Notes under the pieces: generated by a model
The model's input: the letters and a program-made list of their open reading frames with translations, nothing else
Told to the model about the DNA's origin: nothing
The model's database searches: none
Origin: Hofstenia miamia
Lineage: Eukaryota > Xenacoelomorpha > Acoela
Direction: 5' to 3'
Length of the DNA stretch: 64,000 nucleotides
Assembly: GCA_004352715.1 (NCBI GenBank)
Contig: SCFE01000042.1
Span: 1,899,757 to 1,963,756, forward strand
Program-made: the position numbers and the translations under genes
Shown: one piece after another, positions 44,251-53,171 of the stretch
How the letters are laid out: every line of letters starts with the position of its first letter
Position numbering within the stretch: the stretch's first letter is position 1

Positions 44251-44994
44251 GGGATAGACAATTTGAAAGATGAAATTCAACTAATATCATTAACAAATGA
44301 AGAAAATAGAGAAGAAGAAAAAGGGAACATTAAAGTAATACAAAATATGGTAATACAAGAGCCAGAAAAGTTAATTGGAAGTAAACCAATGAAGGAAGCA
44401 CACACTGAAATGTACAAAGACTATCAAACAGAGGACGAATTTGTAGAAAAATTGGTTGTGAACATAACAAAACAAGTCAAGGAGAACTGCAAAAACCCAA
44501 GTGAAACAAAACCAATATATGAAGAAACAATATTGTTGGAAGAGGAAGACAATGATATGCTGGCATGCAAAGCAATACTGCCTAAATTTAAAGAATGGAT
44601 TCAAATGTTCAAAATGAGTATGAAAGAAAGAAAAGTTATACAAAAGCAAGCAGTGGCAAGATTTCCTTTATACTTGGGAGGGGCAGCATATCAGCCTTAT
44701 TTAGTGTTGGATCTGGAGACTAAAACAGATTATAAAAAACTAATAGGAGAGTACCAATGGTATTATGATAACGAAAGCTTCAAAAGTCAGTATCAGATGT
44801 TATTAAATAGTTTGAAAATGAATAAAAGGGAAGATCTGCATAATTACATGTTGCAAGTAGAAAGATTACTGAAACTGAGTTCCAGAGAGAGAGCATATAC
44901 TCCAAATATAACCTGTTTTCTCATATCTGTAAGGGATTACCAGAACCAATTTGACAACAGTTTGAAATTAAATGTGATGCCAATGATTCTTTAG
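44251..44994 (+). pseudogene. gag: gag matrix/capsid region of G1 copy F (5' end in gap)
   Basis: Charged N-terminal part, then capsid: LACKAILPKFKEWIQMFKMS, VARFPLYLGGAAYQPYLVLD, YYDNESFKSQYQMLLNSLK and LHNYMLQVERLLKLSSRERA. Copy H (58.9 kb) has LPKCNGKVDSYNQTLVEWLQ at the same place, so about nine residues between LPK and EW are deleted here. A frameshift near 44930 leads to the stop at 44992-44994; the old frame continues with FEIKC and LERMIRKGLGIQV. Gag is therefore not intact although pol nearly is. Confidence 0.75.
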
Positions 44995-45091
44995 AAAGGA
45001 TGATAAGAAAAGGTTTGGGGATACAGGTTAGTATGGAAAATAATGCCTGAATTAATGAAAAGTTGACGATAACAAAGTAATAATACTGAAA

Positions 45092-45370
45092 ATGAGAAGT
45101 GGAATTAACAAAATGAAGAAAGATGAAAATGGAAAACCAAAAGACAAGATTATTAAAATAAAGTTAAAGGATGGAACAGTAAAGAGGATAAATAGAAAGG
45201 ACTTGAAATGTCAAGCATGCGGAAAGAAAGGCCATACAAAAAAATATTGCAAAAGACCAATCAACTTTATCAAAGAAGAAGAAGAAGTGTATTTTGATGA
45301 TGAAGATTTATTAGACGATGAAGATGAAACTGAACAAATGGAAGAGATAGAAAACAAAACTTTAGACTAG
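45092..45370 (+). CDS. gag: nucleocapsid, CCHC zinc knuckle (G1 copy F)
   Basis: Lys-rich segment KDKIIKIKLKDGTVKRINRK, then LKCQACGKKGHTKKYCKRPI: C-x2-C-x4-H-x4-C, the RNA-packaging knuckle. An acidic tail (VYFDDEDLLDDEDETEQMEE) follows and the frame ends at TAG 45368-45370. The ATG used here is internal; in the ancestor this was the C-terminus of gag, now split off by the frameshift near 44930. The pol frame opens at 45334, so gag and pol overlap by 37 nt in the -1 relation. Confidence 0.8.
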   Translation: MRSGINKMKKDENGKPKDKIIKIKLKDGTVKRINRKDLKCQACGKKGHTKKYCKRPINFIKEEEEVYFDDEDLLDDEDETEQMEEIENKTLD

Positions 45371-48300
45371 AGGGAGCACTGTCTCTAGTAAACTGTGCAC
45401 CTGTTCTAATTGTAACAGACCTAATCAAGACAAATACAATTACAGTTGTAATAAATGGTGTGATGGTCAAAGCAACCATAGATACAGGAGCAGTAATATC
45501 AATCATCACTGATGAATGTACGGTGAAAATAGGATTTGACAGAAGAAAGTTAAAAAGTGAAAAGAGTATACTATTAAATGCATCAGGAGATTACATTGAT
45601 TATTGGAAAGGAAAATTAATGGAAGTACTGATGAGAATTGCTAATATGACATTTTTGCAAACATTTACAATCATTGATACAGAAAAAAATTCACTACCCT
45701 ATGAAGTTACATTAGGTAATGATTTTTTAATGGATAACAAGTGCATTATTGATTACATGAACAAAACCATATCAGTGCAAGAGGAAGTGTTGACAACCTG
45801 TGAAGAGGAGGAAGACACACAAATAATTAAATTTCAATTAAAGGAAGATATAAAGATTCTACCAAATAATTGGAAAATGTGTCAAATACAAACAGAGGAA
45901 AACATAATGGCTGAAGTCATGATCTACAATCAGAAGGGAATTAATACAGAAAAGTTATTGATTCCATCAAGCTTGTGCATACTAAAAGAAGGTATGGGAA
46001 CTATACTGATTTTGAATGCAACAAACCACGTGGTTAACATAAAAAAGGACACCTTAAAACTGAAAGGAAAGAAAGTGAAAACTGAAGAAATGATTGTAAA
46101 CAAAGCGATCAATACAGTAGAAGCAGAAAAAGAATATCAAATACCAGAAGTGAATGATGAAGACTATCAGCATCTGAGTAAAGAGGAGAGAATGAAATTA
46201 ATAGAGATACTGCAAAAACAAACCAAAATATTTAATTATGGTGAGATAAGCATGGGCAAAGCAGTGGGAGAGATGCACAAAATAATGACAACTATGGAGG
46301 AACCAATAAGATTGCCATGCAGGAGAGTTCCTGAAAATTTGAAAGAACATTATAACATGATTTTGAATGAATTGATAGATAACAAAATAATAAGGCCAAG
46401 TGAAAGTCCATATGCTGCACAGACTGTCTTTGTCAAGCAAGGAAATAAATATAGACTCTGCATAGATTTCCGGAAACTAAATGACATTACTAAGAAAGAT
46501 GCCTATCCACTCCCAAGAATAGAGGACATCATATACAAAGCCAGTAAGAATAAATACTATACTTGTATAGATTTGTGTAAGGCTTACTGGCAGGTGCCAA
46601 TGGAGCCCAAGGATATTGAGAAAACAGCATTTATAACGCCATACGGTTTATTTGAATGGATGTATATGGCTTTTGGATTATGTAACGCCCCAGCCACATT
46701 TCAAAGATATGTAATGAAAGTTCTTAAACAAAACAATAAGAAAATCGAAAAAGGGATAAGTGCATATATAGACGACATACTAATAGCAAGTGACACAATT
46801 GATGAACATCTGGATAAATTGGACAGAACGTTGAAAATCTTGTATAATGCAGGGTTACGCGTTAATGGGAAGAAATGTGAAATTCTAAAAGAACAAGTGG
46901 TATTTCTGGGGAGACAAATTCAAAAGGGCGAGATAAGAATGAAAAATAATGCAAAAGAAATGATACAAAATATTAGCAGTCTGAAAACAAAGAAGGATCT
47001 ACAGCGAATTATGGGCTTCATAAATTATTATGGATCGTTCATAGCCAATGTAGCTCACAAAACAGGTAAAATGACAGCGTTACTCAAAAAGAATAAAAGC
47101 TTCGAGTGGACATGGAAAGAGCAAGAACAATTGGATAACATAAAAGATGAATTAAGTAAGATGCCATTGTTAAATACACCCGAGTATGATAAAGAGTTCA
47201 TTCTGGATTGTGATGCGAGTAATGTTGCCATAGGAGCATGCCTGGGTCAAATAAAAGATGGCAAAGAAGTGCTGATACAATTTTTTAGTCAAAAGTTAAA
47301 ACAAAGTGAGGAAAATTACTGCTCAACAAAATTGGAAATGTTGTCATTAGTAGAAAGTATAAAAAAATTTCAGTACTTTTTAATAGGCCAAACATTTAAA
47401 GTAATAACAGATAATAGTGGGTTAGCATGGCTAAAAAAGTTTTTGGGCAATAAATTGTCAATTGTATCAAGATGGATTGAATATTTAAATGAGTTTAAAT
47501 TTACGATAGAGCATTGAAAAGGAATGTTGCATAAGAATGCAGACTTTTGGACAGCATTGGCAGAATATCAAAGAGATATTGAAAAAGTGGATGGTGAAAA
47601 GAAACGATTTCAATTTATGCCACATAATGAGTACACAGAGTTACCTGATATTAATGCGGATAAGAAAGGAAATACAATAATGCCAATAATGATCAAAGAG
47701 GAAATAACTGAAAAGGACATAATTGAAAAGCAGAAAACCAATATGATTCTTAGGGATATACAAGAGAAAATGCATGATGAAAATTGGGTGTTGGGAAAAG
47801 AAGCCAACAGTTATTTCCAAAGATACAAATGGAAGTTGAACAGAAATGGACTGTTGTACATAGAATGAAAGACATTGAGGATAGCAATTCCTGAATATTA
47901 CAAAAGAGAATTGGTTAGGAAGGTGCATGAAAATGGGCACATGGGGATAATACAGACAGGAAAAACCTTTAATGCCCAGTTTATAATGACAAGTATTAGA
48001 AAAACAGTCGAAGACATTATTAATAAATGTAATACATGTCTAATAAACAACAAAAGTCATTTTCCAGTACAAACTGCACCACTTGAGAAAATAATTGTGA
48101 CAGCACCTAATGAAATTGTGCATGTAGATCTGGAAAAATTATCACAGGATGATGAGGGATATCAGTATATATTGGTATTGGTTGATAATTTCACAAAATA
48201 TGCTCGTATGATACCATTAGATTCAATGATGGCAAAAATAGTAGCTGACAAAATCATGAAAGAATGGATTTTAAAGTTCGGACCAATGCAAACAATAATA

Positions 48301-49272
48301 TCGGACAGAGGAGTACAATTCGAAAGTAAATTGTTTGAGGAGATGGCTAAATTGATGGAAATATTAACTGAAAAGACAATAGCGTACCATCCACAGGCAA
48401 ATGGAGCTGTGGAAAGATTAAATAAGACTATGATTAAATTAATACGAGTATTAACATCAAGAATTGGAGGTAGAGACTGGAGAGAAGTAATAGAAATAGT
48501 GGAATATTTTTACAATACTTCAGTGCATTCAACAATGGGGATGACTCCATATAAAGCCATGTATGGTAGAGAGGCAGCAACGCTGATATCAATGCAATAC
48601 CATACATATTCCGAGAAACCAGACAATGAATACATAAGGAAAATTAAAGATCAGATAACTGGGATTCATGAAGCAATGTGTCATAATACGAAAAAGTCTG
48701 CGATAAGACAAGAAAGAAATTTCAATAAAAAGATATATGGCGAACCACACTGGGTAGGGGACAAGGTTTACATGTACACTCTAATGAGAACACAAGACGT
48801 GAACCAAGTTAGAAAACTTAAAACACAGTGGTCAGGGCCATTCACAATCACGCAAACACTACCCAATAATAACTATAAAATTAATGACAGAAGAATATTA
48901 CATTTTCAAAATCTAAAATGAGCAACGGTAAATATAGAGCAAGTAATGCTTGATAAACATGCAAAATTTAAAATTGTACAGGTTGATGATGGCATATATG
49001 CTGAAATGGATGACTTAGACAGTGTACATGAAGAAGAATTTCAAGAGAAATATAGACCTGAAAGAGGGGAACCGGAAGTTGAGAGAAGAATAATGCCCCA
49101 GAGGACAGTAAAAAATAAAATGAGATATAACCCCGAAATATGGGATATTAATTTAGTAACTGAATTTAGGAAAAATGAAATGAACGACACCACTATCACC
49201 AATGAAAGCCAAGAAGACTCCACAATCCAATCATCAATTAAAGGACGTGAGGATGGAGGAAACCAAAACTAG
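45334..49272 (+). pseudogene. pol: pol of G1 copy F: protease, RT, RNase H, integrase; one frame with three TGA codons
   Basis: Best pol in the window. Protease KATIDTGAVISIITDEC (Asp at 45481) and VTLGNDFLMDN. A linker without clear LKG repeats. RT: FVKQGNKYRLCIDFRKLND, LPRIEDIIYK, IDLCKAYWQVPMEPKD, YMAFGLCNAPATFQRY, AYIDDILIAS (YIDD at 46765). RNase H: FILDCDASNVAIGACLG (47206). Integrase: HENGHMGII with CNTC (47926-48039), HVDLE (Asp 48127), SDRGVQFES (Asp 48304), NGAVERLN (Glu 48412; 35 residues between, so DD35E), and WSGPFTITQTLPNN, the GPY/F-type module. The frame stays open from 45334 to TAG 49270 except for TGA at 47515, 47866 and 48919. Expression probably needs -1 frameshifting from gag. 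Labelled pseudogene because of the TGAs; readthrough cannot be excluded. Confidence 0.85.
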
Positions 49273-49660
49273 GTCTTTGTAATCTGATTGCCAATTAAAG
49301 GACATGACGATGGAGAATTCGCCACTTAGTAATAAGAGACGACGAGTAAGAAGACGAGCTCCACAATCTGATTACCAAATAAAGGGTATGACGATGAAGC
49401 ATTTGACGCCAACAAATAAAAGAAGAAGAATAAGAAGGAAGTCTCCTCAATCTGATTACTGGTTAAAAGGTATGAGGATGGAGATAATGAAGGAAAGATC
49501 ACCCTCTACCAAATGTCAAGAAAAAGGCATTCGGGTAAAGGAGGGCCATCAACATGACACTGATCACCAATTAAAGGGCGTGAGGTTGGAAACACCAAAT
49601 TATGCACACTCCCCTTCAACATCCAGTAGTACTCAATGCCAATTAAATGGCAAAGAGGAA
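49234..49660 (+). repeat. array of ~34-bp units around CAATTAAAGGRC (copy F spacer)
   Basis: Seven degenerate units begin near 49234, 49291, 49375, 49461, 49515, 49566 and 49638, with spacing 51-86 bases. The best four share tctgattnccaattaaagg followed by rcrtgaggatggag. Translated, they read SSIKGREDGG in the pol frame and then QLKDMTME, YQIKGMTMK, YWLKGMRME, CQEKGIRVK, HQLKGVRLE, CQLNGKEE in the next frame. The array straddles the change from the pol frame to the ORF3-side frame. Confidence 0.8.
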
Positions 49661-49789
49661 ACAGCATCAATTACCATGAAAGATTGGGAAACACAGCCTA
49701 TAAGTGATGACTCCGACATGGACACATCAGAAATACCGTCAACAAGTTCGCTCCCTATGACAACAAGCTCAGGTATATTCTCATATTGA
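49283..49789 (+). CDS. spacer ORF with QLKG repeats between integrase and ORF3 (copy F)
   Basis: Open from 49283 (first ATG 49304) in the -2/+1 frame relative to pol, ending at TGA 49787. The protein is basic (NKRRRVRRRAPQSDY, NKRRRIRRKSPQSDY), carries five or six QLKG-type units, then a Ser/Thr-rich acidic end (DDSDMDTSEIPSTSS). The same frame reopens at 49793 as ORF3, so this may be the N-terminal extension of ORF3 cut by one TGA. Arg-rich blocks could be nuclear-localisation or RNA-binding segments (inference). No homologous open frame in the other G1 copies, where the spacer is less open. Confidence 0.55.
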   Translation, partial: SDCQLKDMTMENSPLSNKRRRVRRRAPQSDYQIKGMTMKHLTPTNKRRRIRRKSPQSDYWLKGMRMEIMKERSPSTKCQEKGIRVKEGHQHDTDHQLKGVRLETPNYAHSPSTSSSTQCQLNGKEETASITMKDWETQPISDDSDMDTSEIPSTSSLPMTTSSGIFSY

Positions 49790-49792
49790 AAA

Positions 49793-50848
49793 ATGTCTAC
49801 TACAACGAAATCATCAAGATCAGAAGAGAGTGAAAGTCGAATGACTAAGATAGGGAAAGAAAGGATCCACCCCTACTTTATCGCTAACAGAAAAATGACA
49901 TACAACTCATACTACAATTTGTCACCAGAAACAAAGCAATTGATAAGAGGAAGTACTTCCACGAAAGAAAGCAAGAGTTATGCAATTCCGATAGTCATCA
50001 ACAAGAAGAATCATCCCACATGTAATATGATAATAGCATACACAGTGAAAATGAAAGAGCAATTTAACATACCTTATTTTAAGAGCACAGTGCACATCAC
50101 ACTCGATGAACAATTCATGTTAATTAACAAAGAACAGAGAAAAAATTATAGCAGAGTGCAAACAGGTGAACCTGGACAAAAACATTTGACAGTGGTATAT
50201 TTTGTAAAAGATAGTGAAATTGGATCAAAGAAACTTCAATCAAATATAGAGGAAATGCTAAAGTTAGCTAAAAAGTATAAAACAAGAGTAATAATCGTAG
50301 TTACTCAGAAAGAAGAGGAGATTCCGAAGATTATAAAAGAAATGGAGATAAGGTTAGACAACCTATTCATGTTGAACAGTGGAAAATTAAGAATATCTGA
50401 GCTCATAAGAATGGATCTACAGATTAACGAAATGGCTCCAACACAAAGAATCATGGTAGAACCAAAGATTGCAATCAACATGTACTACCAAACGAGAACA
50501 ATGGAATTACTAGGAATGGACGGAAACTTAGAAGAAACCAGTAATATATTTCTCAAATGTAATTTGAACCAGACGCCTGAACACTTAGAAAAAATAGCAA
50601 GAGTATGGTCAGAGATCAAAGCAGACAAACTGATTCATGAGGAATGGCCAATGATCAAGATAAGGTCACCAACAAAAAAATATCACAAAAGTGTAGAAGC
50701 AATGTTGTATGAAACTAAACAAGCATATGAAATGGAAGCCAAACGAAATTTCAAAGCACAATTGTTCAAAGAAATTAATGCACCTGAGATCAGGGCCAGA
50801 ACAGTGATATGGATATTAGTGATTGCATTAACAAGTAACGAAAAATAA
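49793..50848 (+). CDS. ORF3 N-terminal half: HPYF domain, 351 residues (G1 copy F)
   Basis: Begins MSTTTKSSRSEESESRMTK, with HPYFIANRKM at residues 26-35, AIPIVINKKNHPTCNMIIAY, LTVVYFVKDSEIGSKKL, YKTRVIIVVTQKEEEIPKII, RLDNLFMLNSGKLRISELIR, MVEPKIAINMYYQTRTMELL, IRSPTKKYHKSVEAML and NAPEIRARTVIWILVIAL. No known family recognised; predicted alternating beta/alpha with a helical C-terminal part. No signal peptide or transmembrane segment except a modestly hydrophobic end, so not an envelope. It ends TAA at 50846, overlapping the ATG of the next ORF. The ATG is only four bases after the TGA of the upstream in-frame ORF. In G1 derivative and G2 copies this domain is fused to the exonuclease half. 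Confidence 0.7.
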   Translation: MSTTTKSSRSEESESRMTKIGKERIHPYFIANRKMTYNSYYNLSPETKQLIRGSTSTKESKSYAIPIVINKKNHPTCNMIIAYTVKMKEQFNIPYFKSTVHITLDEQFMLINKEQRKNYSRVQTGEPGQKHLTVVYFVKDSEIGSKKLQSNIEEMLKLAKKYKTRVIIVVTQKEEEIPKIIKEMEIRLDNLFMLNSGKLRISELIRMDLQINEMAPTQRIMVEPKIAINMYYQTRTMELLGMDGNLEETSNIFLKCNLNQTPEHLEKIARVWSEIKADKLIHEEWPMIKIRSPTKKYHKSVEAMLYETKQAYEMEAKRNFKAQLFKEINAPEIRARTVIWILVIALTSNEK

Positions 50849-51927
50849 TGTTACCTCTATCACCTACAAAAAAAGTGCAGCAAAGATTTGAAAAACACTT
50901 TACCAGACTATTGACGCAACAACATACATTGGGAAGACCAAGTGTGATAGAACTCACTAATAAAACAGGCATTTGTCCAAGTGAAATTGATATACTCACG
51001 GATGAAACCAAGAAGTATATGTGGGGAGTGACTTCAAACATGAAATTATGGGCATTTAAATTTCAACCTTGGCTTACAACACGAAATCTCATGAGGAGAG
51101 AACATGCAGATACAGTACAAACAATAAAGTTAGTAGAGGAGAAGAAAGTACATGAGGTGATAACAAAAGAGATAAGGAAATACTTAAAAGATTATCCCCA
51201 ATGTGCATACACTAAAATTATAAAATGGTCAGAAACAATGAGAAGAGAAGGAAAAAACTGTCCTATCGAAATCATTGAAATGGTGAGCAAAAGTAAAGAG
51301 GAAATGGAAATCAAAGAAAGATTATTGCAATCCACAAACATTGCTTTAACTCCTAATACTCAAAGAGTAATTGATAAAGTTAATTTAGAAAAGTGGTGCG
51401 GGCAAGAGCCAAGCAAGCTTTCATGGGTGGATACAGATGATGAAAGATTGTTGGTAGAAATCACTGTTCAAAGAGAACTCACAAACAATATCATGCAAAG
51501 AATATTCTGCAAAGTGTACGAATGTGAAACAAAATCATTAATTAAAATATTGTGTACAGAGGCATTCACACAGAAGGAAATTGATGAAATGTTGCAACCA
51601 CAGAATCAACTAGCTGTGGATATTGAATGTATCACCTCGAAAATGGTAATAAGATCAGAAACGGCGCAGAATTTAATGAAGAATGGATTGCCCATCACAT
51701 TTTGGGTGAACATTAAGAAAGCTAAAAACAATTATCCAGCTACGTTTGGGATGGTGACAACTGCAGAAATGCAGGGCACATATAAAGCCATAGAAGAAAA
51801 GACTATGACAATGCTTTTGAAATGTACGGCACCACCAACAATTTTCATACTGATGTTGTTGCCAACATGGAGATTAAAAGACAAAAAGACATTTAATAAT
51901 AAAATGAAAACAACATCCAAGGCGTGA
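50848..51927 (+). CDS. ORF3 C-terminal half: exonuclease-like, truncated before motifs II/III (G1 copy F)
   Basis: 359 residues. Contains RPSVIELTNKTGICPSEIDI, KKYMWGVTSNMKLWAFKFQ, PWLTTRNLMRRE, CAYTKIIKWSETMRREG, WVDTDDERLLVEITVQRE, motif I QLAVDIECITSKM (Asp258, Glu260), NNYPATFGMVTTAEM and LLPTWRLKDKK. Sibling copies C and E continue for about 290 more residues with the second Asp and the H-x4-D, but here the frame ends at 51927 close to a non-LTR insertion, so the exonuclease cannot be active. The start ATG overlaps the preceding stop (TAATG). Lacks the linker NWLLKGH seen in fused copies, so the split may result from a deletion. Confidence 0.72.
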   Translation: MLPLSPTKKVQQRFEKHFTRLLTQQHTLGRPSVIELTNKTGICPSEIDILTDETKKYMWGVTSNMKLWAFKFQPWLTTRNLMRREHADTVQTIKLVEEKKVHEVITKEIRKYLKDYPQCAYTKIIKWSETMRREGKNCPIEIIEMVSKSKEEMEIKERLLQSTNIALTPNTQRVIDKVNLEKWCGQEPSKLSWVDTDDERLLVEITVQRELTNNIMQRIFCKVYECETKSLIKILCTEAFTQKEIDEMLQPQNQLAVDIECITSKMVIRSETAQNLMKNGLPITFWVNIKKAKNNYPATFGMVTTAEMQGTYKAIEEKTMTMLLKCTAPPTIFILMLLPTWRLKDKKTFNNKMKTTSKA

Positions 51928-53171
51928 TGCCAAACTAAGAATCATTTTTAGTGACTACAATAATGTGAGGAGTAGTAGAGATTTTACCAGTTTCAACGAT
52001 TGCTACATTATTATAATGTAGACAGAACTCTGTTCACAAAACATTTTTTGAAAGTTTCTGTCCTACATAGCAGTAGATGGTACAGCTTCAAAGATCTTGA
52101 AGTATGTGCAGGCCTTTTATTTTTCATGAAACATTCATATAAACGGTGGTTTGGTGACTTCATTATACGTGTATATAAATTAAAATCAGCTTTGCAACAC
52201 ATTTCAAAAATATCATAAACTTTGTCAGTATAGTGTCTATCATAACATTTTTTCGAAAATATATTTATGTTTTTAAGAATTGTATCATCACTACCATAAA
52301 TTACCAAACAATATCTAAGTTTACTAACAATTAGTGATTCAAAAACTTTATTTCTTTCTTTAATATTGAAGTTACTTTTTAGATCTTCAAATATATACTT
52401 TTGTAAGTTCAAATAACTAATCAACTTTTTTCCATATTCACAAAATTTAAAGTTTTGTTGGAAGGTAATTCCAAGTATTTTAAATGAGCTTACTTCTGAT
52501 ATATCTCTAACTTGAAGACATGAACAAGGTAAAGATGATTTTAGTGAACACCTAAGCATCTTAGTCTTTTTCATGTTAACCTGTAGTCCATAATCCCTAG
52601 CCCAATTGAAAATATTTTCAACCTCCTTTTTTAAACCTTCACATTTAATAGAATTTGGAAAATTGTAGCAGATGGACAAACAGTGGAGTCATCTGAATAT
52701 TTTAATAGAATATTATCATTTCCTACTACACTTAAGCTATCACTAGCAATAGAATAAATATTAGGTCCACCAACAGTACCTTGTGAAGACCCCAGATCAG
52801 TAGAAATATATTCACATTTATTTCCTTGCCAAATTAAGCATTGCTTTCTTCCAATACCAAAATTATTTAGCCAGCTAGAGATATTAGTATTATCAATGAA
52901 TCTATCAAAATCTATTGCCACTCTATTTTGGTCCAAAATGATCAAATGCTTTTGAAAAATCAACAAGAATAAGGTGAATTCCATTTACTGATGGCTTATC
53001 CAATTGTGATAAACAGAAATACTGAAGTGTAGCAAGGCAGTCTTCAGTACTTCGCTGCTTTCTATAAGCAAATTGATACTTATCACCTTTTTCTACAATC
53101 CTAGGGGAAATGTATTGTGAGTGAATGCACTTTTCAAGCCTAGCAGACAGTGATGTAACATTTATGCCACG
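51928..53171 (-). pseudogene. non-LTR retrotransposon fragment (LINE-type RT)
   Basis: Minus strand: YQFAYRKQRSTEDCLATLQY, ILVDFSKAFD, a frame break, then 52631-52984 with IGRKQCLIWQGNKCEYIST, DLGSSQGTVGGPNIYSIASD, and LLKYSDDSTVCPSA, then 52011-52679 with VNMKKTKMLRCSL, FKILGITFQQNFKFC and LVIYGSDDTIL. SSQGTVGGP and YSDD are the RT B and C blocks of LINE-like elements; the last part is the thumb and beyond. The 3' end is near 52005 in taatgtag-type repeats. It is 5'-truncated at 53171 against plus-strand G3 integrase. Different family from the 35-kb fragment. Bases 51928-52004 hold nothing recognisable. Confidence 0.78.

Noticed and set aside
43213-44994. 593-residue ORF through the gap
   Set aside because: Most of it is translated Ns. 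Only 44251-44994 is real sequence, and that is gag.
45460-46260. dUTPase domain in pol, as in some invertebrate elements
   Set aside because: The protease-RT linker shows none of the dUTPase motifs I would expect.
45334-49272. Genetic code with UGA as a sense codon
   Set aside because: Homologous positions hold Trp, Arg, Gly, Lys or Gln rather than one residue, and TAA/TAG stops also occur in other copies.
49793-51927. Envelope glycoprotein in the env position
   Set aside because: No signal peptide, no clear transmembrane anchor, no Cys-rich ectodomain; exonuclease motifs fit better.
49793-51927. Homology to arenavirus nucleoprotein, which also joins an N-terminal domain to a DEDDh exonuclease
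   Set aside because: Only the domain order is alike. I see no sequence similarity beyond the generic exonuclease residues.
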